From Pseudomonas putida (GTDB taxonomy: Bacteria; Pseudomonadota; Gammaproteobacteria; Pseudomonadales; Pseudomonadaceae): a stretch of DNA of 64,000 bases. The translations under genes and the position numbers were made by a program. The notes under the pieces were generated by a model, which searched no databases, was not told the origin of the DNA, and saw only the letters and a program-made list of their open reading frames with translations. Shown one piece after another: positions 24,091 to 33,459 of the stretch; within the stretch, counting starts at the first letter, position 1; the number at the start of each line of letters is the position of its first letter. The stretch is from assembly GCF_001941965.1 (NCBI RefSeq), contig NZ_MKZO01000079.1:154964-218963 (forward strand), written 5' to 3'.

Positions 24091-27000
24091 ATGACCGATC
24101 CTATCCCGCTTACCGACGCCCGTGCGCTTGACCGTTTCATAGCCGGCAACACCCCCGCCTGGCTGCGCAGCGCCTCCAGCGAGCAGCTTGAGCAACTGCA
24201 CCAGAGCCTGTCCAGCCACCACCGCCACCAGGCCCGGGTCGGCGAGCTGCTGGCGCGCATCCAGGCGCCGGAAGACTTTGCCATGCCGCGCTTGCTCGAT
24301 GTACTGCGCGAACTCGGCTGCACGCCGCAACCCGCCCAGGCGCTGTGGCGCGATATCCGCCTGCGCGTGGAAATGCCGGTGTTCCGCATTACCGATGTCG
24401 ATCTGCCAAGCTTCCATCACTACCCTGTGGACAGCGACCTGCTGGGCCGGCTGCTGCGCAACTTCAACGAGGACGAGGCCCGGGACGGCGCCCATTACCC
24501 GGGCTCCGGCATCGTCGAGGGCGGCCGCCTGCTGGCTTGCGCGCCGGCCGAGGTGGCGGCGCGTTGCCGCACGCTGGACCTGGGCGGCCAGTACCAAAGG
24601 CACCTGCGCGAGGTGCTGACCCCGGACGACCTTGACCGCCGCCAGGAGGTCATCGAATGTCTGCGCGACGACAAGCGTGCGGCACTCGCCGCCCATGCCC
24701 GCTGCGCCTGCCTCAAGGGCGAGATCGACGGGGACGCCGAACGCCTGCTGCTGGACCTGGCCGACGGTCGTGCGGTATCCCGTGATGTCAGCCCTGGTCA
24801 TCTGCAACTGCTGGGTTTCGACGTGCAGGGTGCGTTGCTGCTGGAAATGGCCGCGACCCATCCGCGCCTGCCAGGCCAGGTGCTGCTCTACCTGCCCAAC
24901 GACCCCAACCGTACGTTGCACCAGTGCGAATCCCTGGCGCTGCTTGACGATGAACTGGCGTCCCAGCTGCGCCATCCCCCCTACGCCGAGTTCTTCACCC
25001 GGCAACTGCAACCGGACGACCGCCTGAGCTTCCTTGGCAAGCTGCAGTCCTGCCTGCAAGCCCCTTCGCCGGCGCTGCAGGCGCAAGGCGTGGCGATCGG
25101 CTCAAGGCCGTTCGAATGGCAGGCGCAGCGGCAGATCGCCCGGATCAAGTCCGATGCGGCGCAGTTGCTGGTGCCCACCGCAGCGGTCGACCAGGCCCTG
25201 TTTCGCCAGCGGATCGAGGCCCTGAAGTCCGCCGGCCTCGCCGTGGGTGGCCTGCTTGCCTCGTTCATCCCCGGCGTCGGGGAATTCATGCTGGTCGGGT
25301 TGGTCAAGGATGTCCTGAGCGAAGTCTATGAGGGCGTGGTCGACTGGAGCCACGGCCAATGCCAGGAAGCCCTTGATCATCTGCTCGGCGTGGTCGGCAA
25401 CCTGGCGATCACCGCGTTGATCGGTGCCGGTGTCGGTGTGGTCGTGCGCGAGTTGCAGCGCAGCAGCTTCGTCGATGGCCTGCTGCCGGTGCTGCATGGC
25501 GATGGCCGGCAGCGGCTGTGGTCGGCGGAGCGCGCCCGTCACCAGGTGCCGCTGGCGCTGACGCGGCCGGCGGATGCCGATGGCCTGGTGCGGGTCCAGG
25601 GCCGGCATTGGTGGCGTCGTGGTGAACAGGTGTTCGAAGTGCAGCAGGCGGCGCCGCAGGCCCGCTGGCGCATCGTCCATCCGTCGCGCCCGGGCGCCTG
25701 GACGCCAGAGCTCACCGGCAACGGCGACGGCGCCTGGTGGCATGCCGGCGAGGATCCGCTGCAATGGCAGGGCAGCGCCGCGTTGCTCCGGCGTTTCGGG
25801 CCGCGCACCGACGGCTTGACGGCGGCGGCCTGCGAACAGGTGGCGGCGATCTGCGGCCACGACGAGGCGAGCTTGCGTGGCCTGTTGGTGGAGCGTCGGC
25901 CCATGCCGGTGGAACTGGTCCAGGTGGTCGCGGATTTCAGCCTGGATGCGCGCATCGCCGACTTCTTCGAACAACTGGCCGAGGGCGCAGCGCTCGAACG
26001 CCTGGATCCCGAACTCTGTGCCGCCCTGCGTGCGCTGCGCCCGGGGAGCGCTGAAGAGCGGGTGACCTGGAATGCCGAGGCGCGGACCTTGCAGCCGCTG
26101 TTGTTCGAACACCTGGCGCAGCGCTTGGCCCCGGTGCTCGACGCCGACGGGCTGCGTGTCCAGCGACTGTTCCCCGGCCTGCCCGAACGTTTCGTCGAGG
26201 CCCTGCTGGACGAGGCCGGGATGCTGGACGGCGAGCGGCGCCTGCCCCTGGAACTCCAGGAAAAGGCCCGCCGGACACTGCATGAGGTGCGTGTCCTGCA
26301 GGCCGTGGAAGGTCTCTACCTCGACAGCCGCTGTACCAGCGATACCGTGCGCATGGCGTTTTCGCTGTTTCGCAGTCTCTCGCAATGGCCCCGCGGCCTG
26401 AGTTTCGAACTGCGCGAAAACACCGTCGACGGGCCGGTGCTGGAGCGCATACTGCCGCTGGCCGAAGCCCGCGAAGTACGGGTGCTGGTGGGTGCCCACG
26501 GGCATTTCCGCGCGTATGAAACCAATGGCACGGCCCTGGGCGAGGCGGGCGGCAGCCTGTTCCAGGCCCTGGTGGACGGACTCGACGCGCGGCAGCGGGC
26601 GGCACTGGGCTGCAACGATGCGACCGCCATGCTGATCCTCCTGCGCCAGCAGGCCGACATCGATCGCCAGCGTCTGCCCGGCCTGCTCGGCATCAGCCGG
26701 GCGCCCGCGTACTTCCGTTCGCCCCAACGGCTGGCCGACGGACGCCGCGGCTACCCCCTCAGTGGTCGCGGGCGACCTGGCAGCAGCACGCTGACCAGCA
26801 TGGTGCGCACGCTCTATCCGGGTTTCAGTGAGCTGGAAGCGAGTATCTGGCTGGACGAAATCCAGCAGCTGCATGGCGATCCCATGGGCGTCCTGTTGCG
26901 TGGCCAGGAAAGCCTGCGCAGTCTCGACCAGGCGTTGTCCCGTTGGGTGCAGGACACCCCGTTGCTGGGCCGCGGTGCACGGCGCCGCGTGGCTGACGAA

Positions 27001-28536
27001 ATCCGCCGTTGCTGGTGCCGGCAGACTGCCGCAGTGCTGGATGTGGAGGGGCGCGTCATGGGCTACCGCCTGCGCCTGTCGCGCTCCCTCGCTGGCGACT
27101 TGCCGGAGCTGCCGGAAGCCGTGGACTTTTCCCATGTGCTGGAGCTGAACCTGTCCGCAGCCAACCAGGGCAACCGGGTCAATGGCTTCCTGCAACGCTT
27201 TACCCGCCTGCGCTGCCTCGATCTCGGCACGAACGCCTGCGACGAGATTCCGCCGGCCCTGGCCAGCATGCCCGGGCTGCAGGAGCTGTACCTGGATGGC
27301 AACCAGATCCGCTTCACCGATAGCGCTCAGGCCACCCTGTCGGCGCTGCCGCGCCTGGAAGTGCTGACCCTGGACCGTAACCCGCTCGGCCGGGTGCCGG
27401 ACATTCGTCCGCTGTTGCGTTTGCGCCGCCTGAGCCTGCGCGGTACGGGCATCGCGGCCTTGCCCGAGGGCCTGGTCAGCCGGTCGTTCCTCGAACTGGC
27501 CGATCTGCGTGGCAATGAGCTGGAAGCGCTGCCGGAGACGTTCTTCGCCGCCCCCGCGCGGATTCGCAGCGCCACCGTGCTGTTTGGCAACCCCTTGCGG
27601 CGGGAGGTGCGCGAGCGTTTGTGGACGGCGGGCGAGCAAGACGGCATGCGTGCCGACCAGGACGAGAGCGATGGCCTGCGCGAGCAATGGCTGGCCGGCA
27701 TGCATGACGACCTGCTGCGCGAGCGCGACGAGCAATGGCAAAGCCTGCGCGATGAACCGGGTTCGGCGGCGTTCTTCAGCCTGGTGGGCAACCTCCTGGA
27801 GACCGCCGAGTACCGCCTGGCGCCGGAGCATCTGCGCGAGCGGGTCTGGCAGATGATCGGCGCGGCGGTGGAGAACACCGCGTTGCGCCAGTCGCTGTTC
27901 GAACTGGCCAGTGCGCCGACCACCTGTGTGGACAGCGTGTCAGCCAGCTTCAGCGTGCTCGATGTGCGTCTGCAGGTCAGCCAGGCGGCCGCCCGCGCGC
28001 CCGAGGGCGAGCAGGACAAGGCGCTGCTGGCGTTCGCCCGCCGGCTGTTCCGCCTCGACCGGGTGGAAAAGCATGCCTTGCAGGTGATCAGCCGGCGGCG
28101 CCTGACGGGCGAGCTGGTGGACGAGGTTGAAGTCAGCCTGGCCTTCCGGGTGCGCCTGGCCGAGGCCTTGCAGTTGCCCGGACAGCCTCGGCATATGCAG
28201 TTCGGTGATATTGCCGGGGTCTCCGAAGCCGACCTGGAGGCGGCCCGGGCAGCGGTCGAATCCGCCGAAGCCGGGCCGGAACTGGCCGACTTCATCGCCC
28301 GCCAGGACTTCTGGATCGAGCATTTGCGCGAGCGTCACGCCGCGGATTTCCGGCGTATCGAAGCGCGTTTCTGGGAGCGCCTCGAACGTCTGTGCGAGGC
28401 CCAGACGCAGGTGCCGGTGCCGGAGGGCGACTACCTCGAGCGCATGAACCAGCTCGGCACGGAGCGTGAGCAGGCCCTCCACGAGCAAGCCCGGATCTTC
28501 ACCGGGCAGGCCCTGGAGGCCGGCGAACAGCGCTGA
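24091..28536 (+). CDS. NEL-type E3 ubiquitin ligase / dermonecrotic toxin-like effector
   Basis: This 1481-residue protein follows GAGGAG at good spacing. Residues 1-370 resemble the dermonecrotic-toxin-like region (DUF6543 type). Residues about 378-452 hold two hydrophobic hairpins (GLAVGGLLASFIPGVGEFML and LLGVVGNLAITALIGAGVGV) of the kind expected for membrane insertion. Residues about 1035-1165 are leucine-rich repeats (LDLGTN, LYLDGNQI, LTLDRNPL, LSLRGTGI). The remainder matches the NEL catalytic domain, with the CxD motif at Cys1279-Val-Asp1281. NEL enzymes ubiquitinate host proteins after delivery into eukaryotic cells. No secretion gene is adjacent, and no signal peptide is seen. Confidence 0.85.
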   Translation: MTDPIPLTDARALDRFIAGNTPAWLRSASSEQLEQLHQSLSSHHRHQARVGELLARIQAPEDFAMPRLLDVLRELGCTPQPAQALWRDIRLRVEMPVFRITDVDLPSFHHYPVDSDLLGRLLRNFNEDEARDGAHYPGSGIVEGGRLLACAPAEVAARCRTLDLGGQYQRHLREVLTPDDLDRRQEVIECLRDDKRAALAAHARCACLKGEIDGDAERLLLDLADGRAVSRDVSPGHLQLLGFDVQGALLLEMAATHPRLPGQVLLYLPNDPNRTLHQCESLALLDDELASQLRHPPYAEFFTRQLQPDDRLSFLGKLQSCLQAPSPALQAQGVAIGSRPFEWQAQRQIARIKSDAAQLLVPTAAVDQALFRQRIEALKSAGLAVGGLLASFIPGVGEFMLVGLVKDVLSEVYEGVVDWSHGQCQEALDHLLGVVGNLAITALIGAGVGVVVRELQRSSFVDGLLPVLHGDGRQRLWSAERARHQVPLALTRPADADGLVRVQGRHWWRRGEQVFEVQQAAPQARWRIVHPSRPGAWTPELTGNGDGAWWHAGEDPLQWQGSAALLRRFGPRTDGLTAAACEQVAAICGHDEASLRGLLVERRPMPVELVQVVADFSLDARIADFFEQLAEGAALERLDPELCAALRALRPGSAEERVTWNAEARTLQPLLFEHLAQRLAPVLDADGLRVQRLFPGLPERFVEALLDEAGMLDGERRLPLELQEKARRTLHEVRVLQAVEGLYLDSRCTSDTVRMAFSLFRSLSQWPRGLSFELRENTVDGPVLERILPLAEAREVRVLVGAHGHFRAYETNGTALGEAGGSLFQALVDGLDARQRAALGCNDATAMLILLRQQADIDRQRLPGLLGISRAPAYFRSPQRLADGRRGYPLSGRGRPGSSTLTSMVRTLYPGFSELEASIWLDEIQQLHGDPMGVLLRGQESLRSLDQALSRWVQDTPLLGRGARRRVADEIRRCWCRQTAAVLDVEGRVMGYRLRLSRSLAGDLPELPEAVDFSHVLELNLSAANQGNRVNGFLQRFTRLRCLDLGTNACDEIPPALASMPGLQELYLDGNQIRFTDSAQATLSALPRLEVLTLDRNPLGRVPDIRPLLRLRRLSLRGTGIAALPEGLVSRSFLELADLRGNELEALPETFFAAPARIRSATVLFGNPLRREVRERLWTAGEQDGMRADQDESDGLREQWLAGMHDDLLRERDEQWQSLRDEPGSAAFFSLVGNLLETAEYRLAPEHLRERVWQMIGAAVENTALRQSLFELASAPTTCVDSVSASFSVLDVRLQVSQAAARAPEGEQDKALLAFARRLFRLDRVEKHALQVISRRRLTGELVDEVEVSLAFRVRLAEALQLPGQPRHMQFGDIAGVSEADLEAARAAVESAEAGPELADFIARQDFWIEHLRERHAADFRRIEARFWERLERLCEAQTQVPVPEGDYLERMNQLGTEREQALHEQARIFTGQALEAGEQR

Positions 28537-28677
28537 TCCGCAGGCCGCCGGCGCACCGGCAATGGCCAAACCGGTCAGCCAGATTGACAGCTTTGACCAT
28601 TGCCGCGCCGCCGCACCGGGGGGACTATTTCCAGACCTTCGAATTCCTTCCAAAAATAACAACGGGGAGTCTGGCGA

Positions 28678-30333
28678 ATGCGTGAGTACAGCGCGGCGGC
28701 ACGTTCTTTCAACTACCAGCAGGCGGCCGGGGCAGCCCTGGCCGGCGACCTCGACGGGCTCAACGCCTGTGTCGAGTGCTGCGACCGGCATGCCGACGGC
28801 GAGGCCATCGCCCTGTACTGCGAAGGCCGTGACGGCCAGGGCGCCAGCTACCGTTTCAGTGAACTGCGCGAGCGTGCTGCGCGTTTTGCCAATGTCCTCA
28901 AGGCGCAAGGGGTCGGCCCCGGTGACCGGGTCGCCGGCCTGCTGCCGCGGACCGTCGAACTGCTGGTCACGGTGTTCGCCACCTGGCGTCTCGGTGCGGT
29001 CTACCAGCCACTGTTCACCGCCTTCGGGCCCAAGGCCATCGAGCATCGCCTGCATGCCTCGGGGGCCAAGGTGGTAGTCACCGAGCCGAACAACCGGGCC
29101 AAGCTGGATGAGGTCGAGCAGTGTCCGACCATCGTCTGCGTGAATGCCGGCGCAAGCAGCGGTGACCTGGATTTCCACCGTGAATCGGGTCTTGCCGCCG
29201 CCGTCTGCGAGCCGCTGCTGTTGCCCGGCGATGCGCCCTTCCTGCTGATGTTCACCTCCGGCACCACCGGCCCGGCCAAGCCGCTGGAAGTGCCGCTGCG
29301 CGCCATCGTCGCCTTCCAGGGCTATATGCGCGACGCCATCGACCTGCGCCCGGACGATGCTTTCTGGAACCTCGCCGACCCGGGCTGGGCCTACGGCCTG
29401 TACTACGCCGTGACCGGGCCGCTGTCCCTGGGCCATGCCACGACCTTTTTCGACGGGTCGTTCAGTGTCGAAAGCACCTGCCGGGTGATCGACAAGTACC
29501 GCATCACCAACCTGGCCGGATCGCCCACCGCCTATCGCATGCTGATCGCTGCCGGGCAGGCATTCTCCGCACCGATCAAGGGCCGCCTGCGGGTGGTCAG
29601 CAGCGCCGGCGAGCCGCTCAACCCGGAAGTGATCCGCTGGTTCCGCGATGAGCTGGAGGTGACCATCCACGACCATTACGGCCAGACCGAACTGGGCATG
29701 GTCCTGTGCAACCACCATGGTCTGGAGCACCCGGTGCACCTGGGTTCCGCAGGTTACGCCATTCCCGGCCATCGCATCGTCGTGCTGGGCGAGCAGCACG
29801 AGGAGCTGCCTGCCGGCCAGCCGGGCATCCTCGCCGTGGACCGCGAGCAATCGCCGCTGTGCTGGTTCGGTGGCTATCACGGGCTGCCGACCAGATCCTT
29901 CGTCGGCAAGTACTACCTCAGTGGCGACACCGTCGAGCTGAACCCGGACGGCAGCATCAGCTTCGTCGGGCGCAGCGACGATGTAATCACTACCTCGGGC
30001 TACCGCGTCGGGCCCTTCGATGTGGAAAGCGCACTGATCGAGCACCCGGCGGTGATCGAGGCGGCGGTGATCGGCAAGCCCGATCCGGAGCGCACCGAGC
30101 TGATCAAGGCCTTCGTGGTCCTCGGCGCCGGCCAGCAGGGCAGTGAAGAGCTGGCGGAAACCCTGCGCCAGCACGTGCGCAAGCGCCTGTATGCCCACGC
30201 CTACCCCCGTGAAATCGAATTCGTCAGCGAGCTGCCCAAGACCCCGAGCGGCAAGCTGCAGCGTTTCATCCTGCGCAACCAGGAAATCGCCCTTCAACAA
30301 GCGGCGCAAGAAGCCCACAAGGCCAGCGCCTGA
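28678..30333 (+). CDS. Acyl-CoA synthetase (AMP-forming)
   Basis: The 551-residue ligase has the AMP-binding motif LMFTSGTTGPAKPLEVP near residue 195, HDHYGQTELGM, SGDTVELNPDGSISFVGR and the C-terminal catalytic Lys in PKTPSGKLQRF. It activates a short- or branched-chain acid, plausibly 2-methylbutyrate, at the head of the operon. The order synthetase, SDR, thiolase, acyl-CoA dehydrogenase, hydratase matches the P. putida PP_2213-PP_2217 cluster for isoleucine-type branched acyl-CoA breakdown. GGGGAG precedes the ATG. The next gene starts 12 bases after the stop. Confidence 0.87.
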   Translation: MREYSAAARSFNYQQAAGAALAGDLDGLNACVECCDRHADGEAIALYCEGRDGQGASYRFSELRERAARFANVLKAQGVGPGDRVAGLLPRTVELLVTVFATWRLGAVYQPLFTAFGPKAIEHRLHASGAKVVVTEPNNRAKLDEVEQCPTIVCVNAGASSGDLDFHRESGLAAAVCEPLLLPGDAPFLLMFTSGTTGPAKPLEVPLRAIVAFQGYMRDAIDLRPDDAFWNLADPGWAYGLYYAVTGPLSLGHATTFFDGSFSVESTCRVIDKYRITNLAGSPTAYRMLIAAGQAFSAPIKGRLRVVSSAGEPLNPEVIRWFRDELEVTIHDHYGQTELGMVLCNHHGLEHPVHLGSAGYAIPGHRIVVLGEQHEELPAGQPGILAVDREQSPLCWFGGYHGLPTRSFVGKYYLSGDTVELNPDGSISFVGRSDDVITTSGYRVGPFDVESALIEHPAVIEAAVIGKPDPERTELIKAFVVLGAGQQGSEELAETLRQHVRKRLYAHAYPREIEFVSELPKTPSGKLQRFILRNQEIALQQAAQEAHKASA

Positions 30334-30345
30334 GGAAAACCAAGC

Positions 30346-31113
30346 ATGCACATCGCCAATCACAACTTCATCGTCACCGGCGCAGCCTCCGGGCTGGGTG
30401 CCGCCACCGCAGAAATGCTCATCCAGGCCGGTGCCCGGGTGATGCTGGTGGATCTCAATGCCGAGGCCGTCGCGGCCAAGGCCGCCAGCCTCGGCGAGCA
30501 GGCCCGCCATGCCGTCGCCGATATCAGCCAGGAAGCAGCGGCCAAGGCCGCAGTGGACGCGGCCGTCGCCGCCTTCGGCAGCCTGCACGGCCTGGTCAAC
30601 TGCGCCGGGATCGTCGGCGCCGAGAAAGTCCTGGGGCGTAACGGTCCCCACGGCCTGGACAGCTTCGCCCGGGTGATCAACGTCAACCTGATCGGCAGCT
30701 TCAACATGCTGCGCCTGGCGGCTGCGGCAATGGCCGAAGGGGCGGCCTCGGAGGAGGGCGAGCGCGGGGTGATCATCAATACCGCGTCCATCGCCGCCTT
30801 CGACGGCCAGATCGGCCAGGCCGCCTATGCCGCGTCCAAGGGCGCGATTGCCAGCCTGACCCTGCCCGCCGCCCGTGAACTGGCGCGCTTCGGCATCCGC
30901 GTGATGACCATCGCCCCGGGCATTTTCGAAACCCCGATGATGGCCGGCATGACCGAGGAGGTCCGCGCTTCGCTGTCCGCCGGAGTGCCGTTCCCGCCAC
31001 GCCTGGGCCGCCCGAGCGAATACGCCGCGCTGGCCCGCCACATCATCGAGAACAGCATGCTCAACGGCGAGACCATCCGTCTCGACGGCGCGCTGCGCAT
31101 GGCTGCGAAATAA
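30346..31113 (+). CDS. fadB2x: 3-hydroxy-2-methylbutyryl-CoA dehydrogenase (SDR)
   Basis: The 255-residue short-chain dehydrogenase shows the NAD loop TGAASGLGAATAEML, the NCAGIVG strand turn and the catalytic Tyr/Lys in YAASKGA. Its length and its C-terminal MTIAPGIFETPMMAGM resemble type 2 3-hydroxyacyl-CoA dehydrogenases. In isoleucine degradation this oxidises 3-hydroxy-2-methylbutyryl-CoA to 2-methylacetoacetyl-CoA, the substrate of the thiolase encoded next (10 bases on). It is cytosolic. Confidence 0.87.
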   Translation: MHIANHNFIVTGAASGLGAATAEMLIQAGARVMLVDLNAEAVAAKAASLGEQARHAVADISQEAAAKAAVDAAVAAFGSLHGLVNCAGIVGAEKVLGRNGPHGLDSFARVINVNLIGSFNMLRLAAAAMAEGAASEEGERGVIINTASIAAFDGQIGQAAYAASKGAIASLTLPAARELARFGIRVMTIAPGIFETPMMAGMTEEVRASLSAGVPFPPRLGRPSEYAALARHIIENSMLNGETIRLDGALRMAAK

Positions 31114-31123
31114 GGAGACGACC

Positions 31124-32311
31124 ATGAACCACGATCCGATCGTTATCGTCAGCGCCGTGCGCACCCCGATGGGCGGCCTGCAGGGCGACCTCAAGAGCCT
31201 GACCGCGCCACAACTGGGCGCTGCGGCGATCCGCGCTGCCGTCGAGCGCGCTGGCATCCAGCCCGGCAGTGTCGAGCAGGTGCTGTTCGGTTGCGTGCTG
31301 CCTGCCGGCCTCGGCCAGGCGCCGGCGCGCCAGGCAGCACTGGGCGCCGGCCTGGACAAAGGCACCACCTGCACGACCCTGAACAAGATGTGCGGCTCCG
31401 GCATGCAGGCGGCGATCATGGCCCATGACCTGCTGCTGGCCGGCAGTGCCGAGGTGGTCGTCGCGGGCGGCATGGAAAGCATGTCCAACGCCCCGTACCT
31501 GCTGGACAAGGCCCGTAGCGGCTACCGCATGGGGCATGGAAAGATCATTGACCACATGTTCTTCGACGGTCTTGAAGACGCCTACGACAAGGGCCGCCTG
31601 ATGGGCACCTTCGCCGAGGACTGCGCCCAGGCCAACGACTTCAGCCGCCAGGCCCAGGACGACTTCGCCATCGCTTCCCTGACCCGCGCCCAGCAGGCGA
31701 TCAAGGACGGCAGCTTCGCCGCCGAGATCGTTCCGGTCGAGGTGATGGTCGGCAAGGACAAGGTGCTGGTCCGCGACGACGAGCAACCGCCCAAGGCACG
31801 CCTGGACAAGATCCCGCAGCTCAAGCCGGCCTTCCGCGACGGCGGCACGGTGACCGCCGCCAACTCCAGCTCGATATCCGATGGCGCCGCGGCGCTGGTG
31901 CTGATGCGCCGCTCCCGTGCCGAGCAGCAGGGCCTCAAGCCACTGGCTGTGATCCACGGTCACGCGGCCTTCGCCGATACCCCGGCGCTGTTCCCCACCG
32001 CGCCGATCGGTGCCATCAAGCAACTGCTGGAGCGTACCGGCTGGAGCCTCGGCGAGGTCGATCTGTTCGAGATCAACGAAGCCTTTGCCGTCGTCACCCT
32101 GGCGGCCATGAAAGCGCTGGAACTGCCCCACGACAAGGTCAACGTCCACGGTGGTGCCTGCGCCCTCGGCCACCCGATCGGCGCGTCTGGCGCGCGGATC
32201 CTGGTCACCCTGCTGTCCGCCCTGCGCCAGAAGAAGCTGCGCCGTGGCGTGGCGGCGATCTGCATTGGCGGTGGCGAGGCCACGGCCATGGCTGTCGAAA
32301 TTCTGGACTGA
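31124..32311 (+). CDS. fadAx: Acetyl-CoA acyltransferase (thiolase)
   Basis: The 395-residue thiolase has the acyl-enzyme Cys in LNKMCGSGMQAA, the catalytic His in GGACALGHPIGASGA, and the second Cys in ICIGGGEA. It cleaves 2-methylacetoacetyl-CoA to propionyl-CoA and acetyl-CoA in isoleucine catabolism. It may also act on acetoacetyl-CoA. It is the third gene of the operon; the acyl-CoA dehydrogenase follows by eight bases. Full length for the family. Confidence 0.92.
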   Translation: MNHDPIVIVSAVRTPMGGLQGDLKSLTAPQLGAAAIRAAVERAGIQPGSVEQVLFGCVLPAGLGQAPARQAALGAGLDKGTTCTTLNKMCGSGMQAAIMAHDLLLAGSAEVVVAGGMESMSNAPYLLDKARSGYRMGHGKIIDHMFFDGLEDAYDKGRLMGTFAEDCAQANDFSRQAQDDFAIASLTRAQQAIKDGSFAAEIVPVEVMVGKDKVLVRDDEQPPKARLDKIPQLKPAFRDGGTVTAANSSSISDGAAALVLMRRSRAEQQGLKPLAVIHGHAAFADTPALFPTAPIGAIKQLLERTGWSLGEVDLFEINEAFAVVTLAAMKALELPHDKVNVHGGACALGHPIGASGARILVTLLSALRQKKLRRGVAAICIGGGEATAMAVEILD

Positions 32312-32319
32312 GGTGCAGC

Positions 32320-33447
32320 ATGCTGGTTAACGACGAGCAACAACAGATCGCCGATGCCGCCCGGCAGTTCGCCCAGGAGCGCCTGCGGCCGTTCGCCGAG
32401 GCCTGGAGCCGCGAGCATCGCTTCCCCAGGGAGGCCATGGCCGAGATGGCCGACATGGGCTTCTTCGGCATGCTGGTGCCGGAGCAGTGGGGCGGTTGCG
32501 ACACCGGCTACCTGGCCTATGCCATGGCCCTGGAGGAAGTGGCCGCCGGTGACGGCGCCTGTTCCACCATCATGAGCGTGCACAACTCGGTGGGCTGCGT
32601 GCCGATCCTCAAGTTCGGCAACGAGCAGCAGAAGGAGCAGTTCCTCACCCCGCTGGCGTCGGGCGCCATGCTCGGTGCCTTCGCCCTCACCGAACCCCAG
32701 GCGGGCTCCGACGCCAGCAGCCTGAAGACCCGCGCCCGCCGCGACGGCGAGCACTATGTGCTCAACGGCTGCAAGCAGTTCATCACCTCCGGCAGCAATG
32801 CCGGGCTGGTGATCGTGTTTGCCGTCACCGACCCGGCGGCGGGCAAGCGCGGTATCACCGCCTTCCTGGTGCCCACCGACAGTCCTGGCTACCAGGTGGC
32901 GCGGGTTGAGGACAAGCTTGGCCAGCACGCTTCGGACACCTGCCAGATCGTCTTCGATGAGGTGCGCGTGCCGCTGGCCAACCGCCTGGGCGAGGAGGGC
33001 GAGGGTTACAAGATCGCCCTGGCCAATCTGGAAGGCGGGCGCATCGGCATCGCTGCGCAATCGGTGGGCATGGCCCGTGCCGCGTTCGAGGTGGCCCGGG
33101 ACTATGCCCGCGAGCGCGAGAGCTTCGGCAAGCCGTTGATCGAGCACCAGGCCGTGGCGTTCCGCCTGGCCGACATGGCCACCCGGATTGCCGTGGCGCG
33201 GCAGATGGTCCATCACGCGGCGGCCCTGCGTGATGCCGGCCGGCCTGCCTTGGTCGAGGCGTCCATGGCCAAGCTTTTCGCCTCGGAAATGGCCGAAAAG
33301 GTCTGTTCGGATGCCTTGCAGACCCTCGGCGGATATGGCTATCTGAGCGACTTTCCGCTGGAGCGGATCTACCGCGATGTGCGGGTCTGCCAGATCTACG
33401 AAGGCACCAGCGACATTCAGCGCATGGTGATTGCGCGCAATCTTTGA
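32320..33447 (+). CDS. Acyl-CoA dehydrogenase (short/branched chain)
   Basis: The 375-residue flavoenzyme has FALTEPQAGSDASSLKT (FAD and substrate binding), the signature GGYGYLSDFPLERIYRDVR and the catalytic Glu in CQIYEGTSDIQR. Such enzymes put in the 2,3 double bond, here probably of 2-methylbutyryl-CoA to tiglyl-CoA, with electrons passing to ETF. Its placement between thiolase and hydratase fits that step. Full length. Confidence 0.92.
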   Translation: MLVNDEQQQIADAARQFAQERLRPFAEAWSREHRFPREAMAEMADMGFFGMLVPEQWGGCDTGYLAYAMALEEVAAGDGACSTIMSVHNSVGCVPILKFGNEQQKEQFLTPLASGAMLGAFALTEPQAGSDASSLKTRARRDGEHYVLNGCKQFITSGSNAGLVIVFAVTDPAAGKRGITAFLVPTDSPGYQVARVEDKLGQHASDTCQIVFDEVRVPLANRLGEEGEGYKIALANLEGGRIGIAAQSVGMARAAFEVARDYARERESFGKPLIEHQAVAFRLADMATRIAVARQMVHHAAALRDAGRPALVEASMAKLFASEMAEKVCSDALQTLGGYGYLSDFPLERIYRDVRVCQIYEGTSDIQRMVIARNL

Positions 33448-33459
33448 AGGGAGCAGCTC

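Noticed and set aside
27940..31509. Very long minus-strand open frame (over 1100 residues)
   Set aside because: It is antisense to the NEL-type gene and the acyl-CoA operon. Long antisense frames are common in GC-rich DNA, and its composition is not protein-like.
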